Under the pieces are notes generated by a model. It was not told the DNA's origin. It did not search any database and was given only the letters and a program-made list of their open reading frames with translations. Positions 8,266 through 16,695 of a DNA stretch of 64,000 nt are shown here, one piece after another. This stretch comes from Sphingomonas edaphi (GTDB lineage Bacteria; Pseudomonadota; Alphaproteobacteria; Sphingomonadales; Sphingomonadaceae): NCBI RefSeq assembly GCF_003583725.1, contig NZ_QXTF01000001.1:558001-622000 (forward strand). Reading direction: 5' to 3'. A program made the position numbers and the translations under genes. Position 1 is the stretch's first letter. Each line of letters opens with the position of its first letter.

Positions 8266-9522
8266 TTAGGTGCGCGCGAAGGCGCCCGATCCGACAGCTG
8301 CACCTGCGACCGCGCGCTCGGCGGCGCGTAGCGCCGCCTTCGAATAGACGTGCCCGAACAAGCGCTCCATGCTCTGGTCCCAGCTGAATTGAAGCGCATG
8401 AGCCCGCGCCTGCTCGCCCATCCTACGCATGTCGCCGCCAAGTACCGAAAGAATGTTAGCTGCCATGATCTCGCCGTCACCAACCTTGCCGACCAGCCCG
8501 AGGCCTTCTGGCACGCGATCGATCATCGCGCCCGCCGCAACCCCGACCACGGGCAGGCCAGACGCTTGCGCTTCAATGATGGAAATACCGAATGTCTCGT
8601 CTGCCATGCCCGATACATAGAGATCCGCACTTGCCAGCCACGCCGCAAGGTCACTTCGGTCGTCGCAATATCCCGGCGCGTAGATCCGTTCCTGCTCCCG
8701 GCCCGCGAATTGTTCGCGATACGGCCCGTCACCCAGCAACAGCAGCGCTGCTCCCAGTGAATCTGGAAGGCGCTTGAAAGCATCCACCACAACATCCGGG
8801 CGCTTCTCGCCGTCCAGCCGACCGGCGTAAATCAGCAACGGCTGGCCATCGCCCAGATTTAGCCGGCGTCGAAGGCGCAGATCGCGCTTGTCCGGTGAAA
8901 ACTGGCCGAGCTCCACACCCAGCGGGACGACATCCACATCAGGCACGCCCAATGCGCGAAGCTTGGTTGCACCGCCATTCTCGCTCATTGCGAACACGGA
9001 ATCGAACCGGCGGTACAGCTTGCCGCAATAGTTATAGCAAAGGCGCGAGGCCGCCTCGCCCGTCGCCTTACCCAGCCAGCGCGAGAAAGGGCGGCGGACA
9101 TAGACTGTCGGGAAGTCGGTGCAATAGGCCGCGACCAGCGCCGTGCGCGGGTAGTGCCGCGAATGACCTATGGCGGCCCAAGGCAAATTATAGGCATCCT
9201 GGCATTCGATCAGGTCGGGCCGATGCTCGCCCAGCAGCGACCGGACCGCGCGGTTGCGAAGCAAGAGCCGGTAGTGCGGACTTCCCGGCACCTTCGGCGA
9301 AGCGACAAAGCAAGTGATTGCCCGACCGCCATGTTCGACCTGCACCATGTCCCGCGATCCGGGTACGATCATCAGGTGGCGGTGACGGGTTCGGTCAAGG
9401 ATGTGCCGGCGCTTGTGGCGCAGGTAGGTCCCGACGCCGCCGCCAACGTCCGACCAGCTTTGCGTCAGGTCGGCGTAAAGCCGCCCATCTTCTGGACCAA
9501 GAAAAGGGTCGTGCCGTGACAT
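8266..9522 (-). CDS. GT4-family glycosyltransferase
   Basis: Retaining GT-B glycosyltransferase of about 418 aa, probably adding a sugar to a lipid or cell-surface acceptor. A glycine-rich N-terminal donor loop (SDVGGGVGTYL) occurs near residue 25. The C-terminal Rossmann domain has LLIYAGRLDGEKRPD, LLLGDGPYRE and the EX7E-type DETFGISIIEAQASGLPVVG. The ATG at 9522 is preceded by GGAGG at good spacing; an upstream in-frame start at 9549 is weaker. No polysaccharide cluster surrounds it, so the product is unknown. Confidence 0.85.
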   Translation of the reverse strand: MSRHDPFLGPEDGRLYADLTQSWSDVGGGVGTYLRHKRRHILDRTRHRHLMIVPGSRDMVQVEHGGRAITCFVASPKVPGSPHYRLLLRNRAVRSLLGEHRPDLIECQDAYNLPWAAIGHSRHYPRTALVAAYCTDFPTVYVRRPFSRWLGKATGEAASRLCYNYCGKLYRRFDSVFAMSENGGATKLRALGVPDVDVVPLGVELGQFSPDKRDLRLRRRLNLGDGQPLLIYAGRLDGEKRPDVVVDAFKRLPDSLGAALLLLGDGPYREQFAGREQERIYAPGYCDDRSDLAAWLASADLYVSGMADETFGISIIEAQASGLPVVGVAAGAMIDRVPEGLGLVGKVGDGEIMAANILSVLGGDMRRMGEQARAHALQFSWDQSMERLFGHVYSKAALRAAERAVAGAAVGSGAFART

Positions 9523-9614
9523 GCCGCCTCCAACCCCCGGAGCGCGCATTGGTGCCGAGGCATCGGCCTGTCAATTTCCGTTTGAGGTGCGCCGTTCTTT
9601 TCCGCCCATGAAAT

Positions 9615-9651
9615 GGGGCGCCGCGGGCAGCCTCCTAGCCCGCGGCGCCCC
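9615..9651. terminator. 14-bp perfect inverted repeat between GT4 and M56 genes
   Basis: GGGGCGCCGCGGGC (9615-9628) pairs perfectly with 9638-9651 across a 9-nt loop. It lies downstream of the M56 peptidase gene and upstream of the GT4 start. No T-run follows on the minus strand, so it may act as an RNA 3'-end stabiliser or a weak terminator rather than a classical one. Confidence 0.5.
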
Positions 9652-9697
9652 GCAACAAGGCTTCGCCCGGAGGCAAGAGCCATTGCCGCTTCGAGCT

Positions 9698-11248
9698 TTA
9701 GTCGTCCTGGCTCAGCGCTTCGATCCGGTCGAGTTCGGCTTCCGCAGAGCGGACACCCTGCTCGGCCGCCGCGATGCCGGCTGCAATTTGCTTCTCGTCG
9801 AGGGATGCCAGCGCCTCCCGCGTGATGCGTTCGACATCGATGGCCTCAACGGAGCGCATGGCAGCCCGGACGGTCGCCTTAATTTGCTCGGGGTCTTGTC
9901 CCCCGCGGCGAATCTCGGTGGAATTGCGATCGATCTCGGCCATGGCCCGGGCCACCTCGGCCCGGGACCGAGCGAGGTCGCGGCGCAGTTCTGCCTTGTC
10001 GAGTTGTGCGCCGCGGATTGCTTCGCGAACATCGCGCTCGATCTGGGCGCGATCGATCTGGACGCGCGATAAGCTTTGGCGCGCCTCGGCGATCGAACGG
10101 CGGACTTCCGCCTTTTCGGCCGGGGTCAGCTCGCTGAATTTCCTCCGCTTTCCGTCCATCATGAACGTACCATCCTCAATGTTGAGCGGGCGCGACGCCT
10201 CGACAGCGGCGACCGCTGCGACGGGCGCAACCGGTGCGGCGGCGGAGACGGAGGCGGCAGCGGCGACGGGGGCTACCGTTGCGACCGGAGAATCGAGAGC
10301 CTTGGGTGCGGTCCGGGCGGCAATGTCGACATATTCGACGGCGCGAGTTGCGGTGAGCGGCAGTGCGACGGCAACGCCGACGAGCACCATCAGGCGCCCG
10401 GCCAGCCGACGTCCGGCGGTGGGATGGGTAAGCATGGAATGTAGCCTCCTTTTGAGGGTGTTTCGATGATCGAGCGCGGCCGCGAACAGCAGCGCCCTTC
10501 CCGAAGCGGCCTTGGCGATCGCGCGGCCGTAGGCGGCACGGTCGTCGGCACTGGCCTTGTCCAGCACCCGGGCGTCGCACGCGGCTTCCTGGTCGAAGCG
10601 GAAAGCGGCGTGGGCGACCCAAGCGAGCGGATTGAACCACTGGAGGCAGAGGAGGACAAAAGCGAAGAAGTTGGCGATAAGGTCGCCGGAACGGTGGTGA
10701 GAAATTTCGTGCGCCAGAGCGAGGTGCTGCTCGCGTTCCCCAAAGCGCTGGTCGAAGTCGACGGGGACCGCGATCACGCGGTCGGCGATGCCAAACGCTA
10801 GCGGCCCGCTGACATCGGCCGACGAGACAAGCCTGATAGACCCGATCCGCGCCCGCTCGGTGCTGCGGTCGAGAATGACCGCACGCTGGCGATGGAACGA
10901 CCATAACCCGCGAAGAAACAGGCCCAGAGAGACACCGAACCACACGGTCAGGACGATCGTCGTCCAGCCGCCAAGCTGCTCGATCAGGCCTGGTTCGGCC
11001 GCGACCGCTGCCAGTAACCTCGGCTCAGCAAGCACTTCCGGGACGAACGGCTGGATGGGCGACGTCTCGATCACGGGACGCTCGATCGTCGTCGTAATCG
11101 TCGGCATCAGCAGGCGCGCCGCCGGAATAAGCCACAGTGCGTAGGCCACGCGCGCTCCGAAGCGTTGCCGCACCGGCTCACGAAGCAAAAGGACCAGGAT
11201 AATCAGCGCGGACGTCGCCAGGAACGTCCCAAGTGCCCAGTCGATCAT
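9698..11248 (-). CDS. M56 family (BlaR1/MecR1-type) membrane metalloprotease
   Basis: 516 aa. Hydrophobic helices occur at residues about 5-22, 35-50, 95-115 and 190-212. The zinc protease motif HEISH is at 180-184, with the third ligand in FDQEAACDARVL (Glu221). A further helix near 290 leads to an extracytoplasmic tail. Instead of the penicillin-sensor domain of BlaR1, the tail (residues about 370-516) is a charged, heptad-rich segment predicted to form coiled coil. In this family ligand sensing triggers cleavage of the cognate BlaI-type repressor, whose gene overlaps by 4 nt upstream. The inducing signal here is unknown. Confidence 0.88.
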   Translation of the reverse strand: MIDWALGTFLATSALIILVLLLREPVRQRFGARVAYALWLIPAARLLMPTITTTIERPVIETSPIQPFVPEVLAEPRLLAAVAAEPGLIEQLGGWTTIVLTVWFGVSLGLFLRGLWSFHRQRAVILDRSTERARIGSIRLVSSADVSGPLAFGIADRVIAVPVDFDQRFGEREQHLALAHEISHHRSGDLIANFFAFVLLCLQWFNPLAWVAHAAFRFDQEAACDARVLDKASADDRAAYGRAIAKAASGRALLFAAALDHRNTLKRRLHSMLTHPTAGRRLAGRLMVLVGVAVALPLTATRAVEYVDIAARTAPKALDSPVATVAPVAAAASVSAAAPVAPVAAVAAVEASRPLNIEDGTFMMDGKRRKFSELTPAEKAEVRRSIAEARQSLSRVQIDRAQIERDVREAIRGAQLDKAELRRDLARSRAEVARAMAEIDRNSTEIRRGGQDPEQIKATVRAAMRSVEAIDVERITREALASLDEKQIAAGIAAAEQGVRSAEAELDRIEALSQDD

Positions 11249-11616
11249 GATTTCAGCTCCCTCAAGAGCGCCTCTATTTCGGCGATATCCGCGTCATCGA
11301 GGCCATCTTCTTCCGCCAACCGAGCGACTAGCGGCGATAGACGGCCCCCGAACAGCCGTTCGACGAACCGCTTGGATTCATGGCCGACATAGGCCTCACG
11401 TTCGATCGCGGGCGAATAAAGGAAACGGCGCCCCTCCTCGCTGTGCGAGACGGCGCCCTTGGTGACGAGCCGGGACAACATCGTCTTGACGGTTGCCAGC
11501 GACCAGTCGCGCATTGCTCCGATCCGTTCGAACACGTCAGCAGCGGTCAGCGGATCATCCGCTTCCCACAACGCTTCCATCACGTCGAGTTCGCCGTCGC
11601 TGATGCGCTTATCCAT
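11245..11616 (-). CDS. BlaI/MecI/CopY-family transcriptional repressor
   Basis: 123-aa winged-helix repressor. The N-terminus (ISDGELDVMEALWEADDPLTAADVFERI) and the recognition segment (WSLATVKTMLSRLVTKGAV) are characteristic, followed by a short dimerisation tail (FVERLFGGRLSPLVARLAEEDG). It overlaps the M56 protease gene by ATGA, the usual repressor-protease pairing, so the protease probably inactivates it. A paired TACAACTGTA/TACAGTTGTA operator 17 bp upstream of the start suggests autoregulation. Confidence 0.93.
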   Translation of the reverse strand: MDKRISDGELDVMEALWEADDPLTAADVFERIGAMRDWSLATVKTMLSRLVTKGAVSHSEEGRRFLYSPAIEREAYVGHESKRFVERLFGGRLSPLVARLAEEDGLDDADIAEIEALLRELKS

Positions 11617-11632
11617 GAGCCAACCTTTCGAT

Positions 11633-11663
11633 TACAACTGTAAGCGTAACGACTACAGTTGTA
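11633..11663. promoter_or_regulatory. BlaI-type double operator
   Basis: TACAACTGTA (11633-11642) and its reverse complement TACAGTTGTA (11654-11663) form a dyad with half-sites centred 21 bp apart, two helical turns. BlaI/MecI-family repressors bind TACA/TGTA dyads of this kind. It lies just upstream of the blaI-like start at 11616. Confidence 0.8.
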
Positions 11664-11942
11664 AACATTGAAAATCGGGGACGCTGACATTGTCGGAATA
11701 TTTTACGTTTCGCTGCGTTGGCGGAATAGCGAAGCGTGAATTTTCGCTAGTTTTTGGACGTTTTTTCAAATTGGCACATGGGCTGCAATAACGATGGTGT
11801 CCACTTGGTTCCACGCCAAAACAAAGGGGACGGCGACAGCGGTTTTCTGGTCCCGCGTCGCCGTCCCCTTTTAGTTTGCAGACTCGTGCGGGGCTGGGTC
11901 GCTTCTCAGTCACTATCAAGTCGATAGCTGACCCCCGAAGCG
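11664..11942. other. intergenic region with bidirectional hairpin terminator
   Basis: No protein-coding gene is supported. A 12-bp perfect inverted repeat GGGGACGGCGAC (11826-11837) / 11857-11868 is followed by TTTTAG on the plus strand and, on the minus strand, by CTTTGTTTTGG. It can terminate grxD-side transcription (minus) or a plus-strand transcript arising near 11700. A short plus-strand RNA ending at about 11873 is possible but unproven. Confidence 0.55.
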
Positions 11943-12257
11943 TCAGGCGTCCGCCGCCACCAGTTGCTGAAGCTCGCCGCTTTCGAACATCTCCATCATA
12001 ATGTCCGAGCCGCCTACGAATTCGCCTTTCACGTAAAGCTGCGGGATCGTCGGCCAGTCGGAATATTCCTTGATGCTGCTGCGTATTTCCTGGTCCTGCA
12101 GCACGTCGACCGTTTCGAACGGCACGCCAAGGTGGTCGAGGATCGCCACCGCGCGGCTGGAAAAGCCGCACTGCGGGAACAGCGCGCTGCCCTTCATGAA
12201 CAAGACGACCTCATGGCCTTTCACGAGCGCCTCGATGCGCTGCTTTACGTCAGTCAT
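11943..12257 (-). CDS. grxD: monothiol glutaredoxin, Grx4 type
   Basis: 104 aa with the CGFS active site (Cys30) and the downstream [19 protein letters not shown] segment that binds glutathione. Such proteins hold a bridging [2Fe-2S] cluster, deliver Fe-S clusters and pair with BolA. It is the last gene of a tight run: its ATG overlaps the stop of bolA by 4 nt (12254-12257), supporting a GrxD-BolA partnership. Confidence 0.95.
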   Translation of the reverse strand: MTDVKQRIEALVKGHEVVLFMKGSALFPQCGFSSRAVAILDHLGVPFETVDVLQDQEIRSSIKEYSDWPTIPQLYVKGEFVGGSDIMMEMFESGELQQLVAADA

Positions 12258-12499
12258 TCATGGTCTCCGCTTGGCACCGCAGTCTCAAGCTGCAGCGCAT
12301 GTAATTCTTCACCCATTCGCCCACCGAGCGACTTGTATACCATTTGGTGCTGCCTCACTCTGCTCATCCCGGCGAAACTCGGGGAGATGACACGGGCGGC
12401 ATAATGGTCGCCGTCGCCAGCCAAGTCCCGGATTTCCACCACGGCATCCGGAATGGCGGCGCGGATCATCGCCTCGATATCGTTGGCGGCCATCGCCAT
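12254..12499 (-). CDS. BolA-family protein
   Basis: 81 aa from ATG 12499, which sits 5 nt past the upstream stop; ATG 12493 is an alternative. The BolA fold is recognisable from the N-terminal [19 protein letters not shown] helix/strand, the loop [12 protein letters not shown] with the conserved His, and [17 protein letters not shown]. It probably forms a Fe-S-bridged heterodimer with the adjacent CGFS glutaredoxin. The length and lack of extensions fit the short BolA2/YrbA-like class. Confidence 0.9.
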   Translation of the reverse strand: MAMAANDIEAMIRAAIPDAVVEIRDLAGDGDHYAARVISPSFAGMSRVRQHQMVYKSLGGRMGEELHALQLETAVPSGDHE

Positions 12500-12503
12500 C
12501 GGA

Positions 12504-12830
12504 TTAGTCCAGCGACTCAATTAGCTGGCGGCGTGCCTCGACCTGCTTGTGCCCCAGCGTCTCGCGGATCTTCGCTTCGTCAGCGTCCACGCCCGCAGCC
12601 GTCAGGTCGCCCAGAACCTTGCGGATGACGTCCTCGTCCCCCGCTTCTTCGAAGTCCGCGCGAACGACGTCCTTAGCATAGGCCTCCGTTTCGACCTCAG
12701 ACAGGTTCATCAGACGGGCTGCCCATTCGCCCAGCAATCGGTTGCGACGGGCAATGATGCGAAACTGCATTTCCTCGTCACGAGCGAACTTGGCCTCGAA
12801 AGCGCGTTCGCGATCGTCGAATTGGGTCAT
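12504..12830 (-). CDS. DUF1476 protein, zeta-type F1-ATPase inhibitor
   Basis: 108 aa matching the alphaproteobacterial DUF1476 family: N-terminal FDDRERAFEAKFARDEE, then an RRNRLLGEWAA helix and a predicted four-helix body ending ARRQLIESLD. The Paracoccus member (zeta) inhibits F1-ATPase through its N-terminus. It is cotranscribed with bolA and grxD. The family assignment is firm; inhibitory activity here is inferred. Confidence 0.88.
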   Translation of the reverse strand: MTQFDDRERAFEAKFARDEEMQFRIIARRNRLLGEWAARLMNLSEVETEAYAKDVVRADFEEAGDEDVIRKVLGDLTAAGVDADEAKIRETLGHKQVEARRQLIESLD

Positions 12831-12888
12831 GGGTCTTCCTTAGCTGGCTGATACAGCGCAGATAGTCGTCCCGCACCCCACAAGCAAT

Positions 12889-12920
12889 GCGGGACCCGAG
12901 GCTGTCGCCAAGGGTCCCGC
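12889..12920. terminator. hairpin downstream of the L,D-transpeptidase gene
   Basis: GCGGGACCC (12889-12897) pairs with GGGTCCCGC (12912-12920) across a 14-nt loop. It lies between the end of the transpeptidase gene and the DUF1476 start, both on the minus strand. No T-run follows, so it is a weak terminator or 3'-end stabiliser at best. Confidence 0.4.
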
Positions 12921-12942
12921 CGGGGAGAACTGGTGGTTCAGG

Positions 12943-13488
12943 TCAGGCGCCGATCATTACCGTGCTGCCAATTGACGTGGTTTTAAACAACTTGGCAGCA
13001 AACTGGGACGGCAACCGGATACAACCATGCGAAGCCGGACGGCCCGGATTGTGCCCAGCGTGGAGCGCGATCCCATATTTATCGAGGCGCTGCATAAACG
13101 GCATGGGCGCATTGTCGTACTTGCGGCTGTGGTGCATCCGCTTTTTTTCGAGGATCGGGAAGATGCCCGTCGGCGTATCCTTGCCTTCCTTACCGCTTGA
13201 AACCGTCGCAACTCCAACGAGGGTGTCGCCGCGATAGACGTACGCCATCTGGTCGCCGAGGCTCACGATAACACGCGCCTCACCTGACGCCTTGACGTCA
13301 CGCCACAGATACTGGCCCGGCTTCAACTGCTTGTCGCCGAACGCGTCGTACATGTCCGCGCGCGCCATATAGGCGGCGTCGGTCGCTTCGGCCCGGGCTT
13401 CGGGAGTTTCGATAGTCGCAAGGGCGGGGGCAGCCGGCATCGCCAGAGCGAGCGCGCCCGTCGCCAGCACGAAGGCCAGCTTTTTCAT
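12943..13488 (-). CDS. L,D-transpeptidase (YkuD domain), exported
   Basis: 181 aa with a Sec signal peptide (MKKLAFVLATGALALA... cleaved after APALA). The YkuD active-site signature HAGHNPGRPASHGCIRLP contains the catalytic His and Cys near the C-terminus. It would act in the periplasm, making 3-3 peptidoglycan crosslinks or attaching proteins. It is a small single-domain member with no peptidoglycan-binding domain. ATG 13488 follows an AAAAGAGACG stretch. Confidence 0.93.
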   Translation of the reverse strand: MKKLAFVLATGALALAMPAAPALATIETPEARAEATDAAYMARADMYDAFGDKQLKPGQYLWRDVKASGEARVIVSLGDQMAYVYRGDTLVGVATVSSGKEGKDTPTGIFPILEKKRMHHSRKYDNAPMPFMQRLDKYGIALHAGHNPGRPASHGCIRLPSQFAAKLFKTTSIGSTVMIGA

Positions 13489-13585
13489 TTTTCGTCTCTT
13501 TTTTCTAATTGACTTTCACGAAAACAATGCATTCGCAGCCACGGAAGTTCCACGACTCATCGAATAGGATTCGTGATTTTCTCAA

Positions 13586-14581
13586 TCAGATGGTGACGAC
13601 AACTTTGCCGATGACCTGCCTTGCCGCCATCGCAGCGATAGCCTCGCCGCCCCGTTCCAGCGGATAGGTAGCACTGACTTTAGGACCGATTTTACCTTCG
13701 CCCCACAGCCGGAAAAGTTCGGCGACATGGGCGGCATTGGCTTTGGGATCGCGAGCCGCGAAAGCGCCCCAAAAAACTCCGCAGACATCACAGCTTTTCA
13801 GCAATGTCAGGTTGAGAGGCAGCTTGGGGATGCCCGCCGGGAAGCCGACCACAAGGTAGCGCCCTTCCCAGGCAATGCTTCGAAGTGCGGGCTCCGCATA
13901 GTCCCCGCCGACGGGATCGTAGATGACATTCGCACCTTCAGGTCCGACGGCGTCCTTGAACATTTGCGCTAGCGCCTTCTGCCCATCGCGGTCGAATGGC
14001 CCTCGCGGGTAGACGATCGCGGCGTCCGCTCCGGCCGCCCTGGCCGCGCCCGCCTTAGCATCCGAAGATACGGCCGCGACAACCCGGGCGCCTTTGGCCT
14101 TGCCCAGTTCGACCGCGGCCAGGCCAACGCCGCCCGCCGCGCCGAGTACCAGCAGCGTATCTCCGGCCTTAAGCCTCCCCCGGTCGTACAGCGCGTGGAT
14201 CGACGTGGCATAGGTTAACAGTAGTGCCGCCCCGTCCGTGAAGCTCCGATCGCTGGGCAGGCGAATTGCCATCTTGGCCGGAATGACGGTCTTTTCGGCA
14301 AGTCCGCCATGACCGGGCACTGCAATCAGCCGGTCGCCCGCCTTCCAGCCAGTGACGCCCTCGCCGACCGCCTCGACTTCGCCCGCGACCTCGCCGCCAG
14401 GCGCGAAGGGTCGCGTCGGCTTGAACTGATATTTATCCTCGATGATCAACACATCGGGATAATTGATCGCGGCCGCCCGCACGCGCACCAGAAGCTCGCC
14501 CGGCCCTGCCACGGGGTCAGGGATGTCGGCTAGGCGGAGCATTTCCGGCCCGCCAGGTTCATGCGACAGCAGCGCCTTCAT
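13586..14581 (-). CDS. MDR-superfamily NADPH:quinone oxidoreductase-like protein
   Basis: 331-aa zinc-independent medium-chain dehydrogenase. The N-terminal GroES-like domain (NYPDVLIIEDKYQ, PGGEVAGEVEAVGEGV) is followed by a Rossmann domain with LVLGAAGGVGLAAVELGKAKGARV near residue 140. It lacks the cysteine cluster and catalytic zinc ligands of alcohol dehydrogenases. It resembles quinone reductase/zeta-crystallin-like enzymes that reduce enones or quinones with NADPH. The physiological substrate is unknown. It lies 10 bp downstream of the small lipoprotein gene. Confidence 0.88.
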   Translation of the reverse strand: MKALLSHEPGGPEMLRLADIPDPVAGPGELLVRVRAAAINYPDVLIIEDKYQFKPTRPFAPGGEVAGEVEAVGEGVTGWKAGDRLIAVPGHGGLAEKTVIPAKMAIRLPSDRSFTDGAALLLTYATSIHALYDRGRLKAGDTLLVLGAAGGVGLAAVELGKAKGARVVAAVSSDAKAGAARAAGADAAIVYPRGPFDRDGQKALAQMFKDAVGPEGANVIYDPVGGDYAEPALRSIAWEGRYLVVGFPAGIPKLPLNLTLLKSCDVCGVFWGAFAARDPKANAAHVAELFRLWGEGKIGPKVSATYPLERGGEAIAAMAARQVIGKVVVTI

Positions 14582-14591
14582 CCACCACTCC

Positions 14592-14873
14592 TCATCTTAT
14601 ACCCCGGGCATGCGCGTCAGCGACGACATCCGCCGCAGTCAGGCCATGGTACAGGTTTCGCGCGGTCTCCTCGGGATCCCGGTCGGCAAAGCGCCGGCCG
14701 CCCACCGTGCGAAGCGCGGCGTCGAACGTCAGCCGGTCCTTAATGGACAGGTCGCGACGTGCCTTTTCGGTCGTTGCCGCAAAGGATTCCGGACTCGAAC
14801 CGTCGATGATTGTGGGCGACTGCTGACAGGCGGCCAGCGCCGCGGCGATCAGCAAAACCGCCCCTCGTATCAT
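14592..14873 (-). CDS. small putative lipoprotein
   Basis: 93 aa. The signal peptide MIRGAVLLIAAALAAC ends in a lipobox (ALAAC), followed by a charged helical domain with no motif I recognise (FAATTEKARRDLSIKDRLTFDAALR). It starts with a 4-nt overlap of the scoB stop (14870-14873) and is followed 10 bp later by the MDR gene. It is probably cotranscribed with scoA/scoB. Confidence 0.75.
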   Translation of the reverse strand: MIRGAVLLIAAALAACQQSPTIIDGSSPESFAATTEKARRDLSIKDRLTFDAALRTVGGRRFADRDPEETARNLYHGLTAADVVADAHARGIR

Positions 14874-15529
14874 TCGACGTATTGCGCCGACGTCTTGGAA
14901 CGAACTTCTTCGGCCGATACGCCCGGTGCCATCTCGACCAGCTTGAATGGCGAGTTATGATCGGGCCGCTCGAACACCGCCAAGTCGGTGATGATCATGT
15001 CGACAACGTTCTTGCCGGTCAGCGGCAGGGTGCACTCCGGGATGAATTTAGGATCGCCGTTCTTGGAGACATGCTCCATAACGACAATGATCCGCTTGAC
15101 GCCGGCGACGAGGTCCATCGCGCCGCCCATGCCCTTGATCATCTTGCCCGGCACCATCCAGTTCGCCAGGTCGCCCTTTTCACTGACTTCCATCCCGCCG
15201 AGCACAGCCAGGTCGATATGACCGCCGCGGATCATCGCAAAGCTGTCGGCGGAGCTGAAATAGCTGGTCTGCGGCAACTGGCTAATCGTCTGCTTGCCGG
15301 CGTTGATCAGGTCGGGATCTACTTCGTCGGCATAGGGGAACGGGCCGATGCCCAGCATCCCGTTTTCGCTCTGAAGCGTGACAGTCATGCCCGCGGGCAC
15401 GTTGTTGGCGACAAGCGTCGGAATGCCGATGCCCAGGTTGACGTAATAGCCGTCGCGAAGCTCCCTCGCCGCGCGCGCCGCCATTTGGTTACGGTCCCAG
15501 CCGTTGGTCAAATGATCGTGGGCGGTCAT
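14870..15529 (-). CDS. scoB: 3-oxoacid CoA-transferase, subunit B
   Basis: 219 aa. The beta subunit carries the catalytic glutamate in SENGMLG (near residue 55) and the GIGIPTLVANNVP oxyanion motif. With ScoA it transfers CoA from succinyl-CoA to acetoacetate or a similar 3-oxoacid. The start abuts the scoA stop (shared base at 15529), so the subunits are translationally coupled. ScoA/AtoD-type substrate specificity cannot be fixed from the sequence. Confidence 0.94.
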   Translation of the reverse strand: MTAHDHLTNGWDRNQMAARAARELRDGYYVNLGIGIPTLVANNVPAGMTVTLQSENGMLGIGPFPYADEVDPDLINAGKQTISQLPQTSYFSSADSFAMIRGGHIDLAVLGGMEVSEKGDLANWMVPGKMIKGMGGAMDLVAGVKRIIVVMEHVSKNGDPKFIPECTLPLTGKNVVDMIITDLAVFERPDHNSPFKLVEMAPGVSAEEVRSKTSAQYVE

Positions 15530-16239
15530 CAGGCGGATTCCCTTTCGCGGGTCGTCACGAACTCGATCTTCTTATCGTACGGCGCGCCGCAGGTCAGGCG
15601 CTTCACATAAATCGACGGCAAATGGATGCAGTCGGGATCGAGGCTTCCGACCGGAACGATCTCCTCGACCTCCGCGACACAGATCTTGCCGCTGGTTGCC
15701 GCCGGCTGGTTGAAGTTGCGGGCAGTCTTTCGGAAGATGAGGTTGCCGCTTTCGTCGGCTTTCCAGCCCTTGATAATTGCGAGGTCGGCGCGGATTCCGC
15801 GCTCCAAAATATAGTCTTCTCCGTCAAAGCTTTTCACTTCTTTGCCCTCGGCCACCTGCGTACCGACACCGGTTTTGGTGTAGAAACCCGGAATTCCAGC
15901 ACCGCCCGCGCGCATGCGTTCCGCCAAGGTGCCCTGCGGGCAGAATTCGACCTCCAACTCGCCGGCCAGATATTGGCGTTCAAATTCCTTATTCTCGCCC
16001 ACGTAGGACGAGATCATCTTCTTGACCTGCCGAGTGCGCAGCAGCTTGCCCAGACCCTCATTGTCGATCCCGGCGTTGTTGGACGCGATGGTCAAATTCT
16101 TGACCCCGCTTGCCTGGATTGCGTCGATCAGCCGCTCTGGGATGCCGCAAAGGCCGAACCCGCCCGCAGATATCGTCATTCCATCGAACAGCAGGCCTTC
16201 AAGCGCGCTTGCCGCATCGGGATAGATTTTCTTGGCCAT
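15529..16239 (-). CDS. scoA: 3-oxoacid CoA-transferase, subunit A
   Basis: 236 aa, CoA-binding alpha subunit: [26 protein letters not shown] at residues about 11-36, [11 protein letters not shown], and the [10 protein letters not shown] segment. The ATG at 16239 follows GAGGAGAGGAT, an excellent ribosome site. An upstream in-frame start at 16278 lacks one. It forms the first gene of the scoA-scoB-lipoprotein-MDR run on the minus strand. Confidence 0.93.
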   Translation of the reverse strand: MAKKIYPDAASALEGLLFDGMTISAGGFGLCGIPERLIDAIQASGVKNLTIASNNAGIDNEGLGKLLRTRQVKKMISSYVGENKEFERQYLAGELEVEFCPQGTLAERMRAGGAGIPGFYTKTGVGTQVAEGKEVKSFDGEDYILERGIRADLAIIKGWKADESGNLIFRKTARNFNQPAATSGKICVAEVEEIVPVGSLDPDCIHLPSIYVKRLTCGAPYDKKIEFVTTRERESA

Positions 16240-16320
16240 ATCCTCTCCTCGAGCGCCGCGTAGGTAAAGTTGAACCAACTTTCAACTTCGCCGGCTTTTC
16301 ACGCGGCGCGGCGCGGCGAC

Positions 16321-16623
16321 TCAGGAGCGTAGCTTGCTCAGCACGCTCTGCAGCTGCATCGCGTTGGACATATCGCCCTCGACCTTCAGCTTGCCGGTCA
16401 TAAACGCAGTCATGCCGTCCAGCTGGCCGCTAGAAAGCGCCTGCCAATCGTCCCAGCTGACCTTGATTGTGGTATCGGCCGCTCCGCCACTCTCGCTGAC
16501 CAGGCTGTTGGTGCCGTCCAGTAGGATCGCGCCCTCGTCGCCGCCGAAATCGATCTTGACACTCTTGCCCGGAAGCCAGGCTCCCGCATCCTGCATCTTC
16601 GCGACCAGTTCCGACTTCGTCAT
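16321..16623 (-). CDS. SCP2 sterol-carrier domain protein
   Basis: 100-aa single SCP2 domain: KIDFGGDEGAILLDG, then DTTIKVSWDDWQALSSGQLDGMTAFMTGKLKVEGDMS, which has the family's lipid-pocket and GKLKxxGD motifs. It may bind acyl-CoA or other lipids. The ATG at 16623 follows AGGAG at 7 nt. It is divergent from the SSADH gene and upstream of scoA, which fits fatty-acid or ketone metabolism, although its role is unproven. Confidence 0.88.
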   Translation of the reverse strand: MTKSELVAKMQDAGAWLPGKSVKIDFGGDEGAILLDGTNSLVSESGGAADTTIKVSWDDWQALSSGQLDGMTAFMTGKLKVEGDMSNAMQLQSVLSKLRS

Positions 16624-16695
16624 GGCATTTCTCCTCTTCGTCGATGGCCTAGCGGCCAGTTGCGGGCGCATCAAGGGAGGCCTATCTGCTCCACC

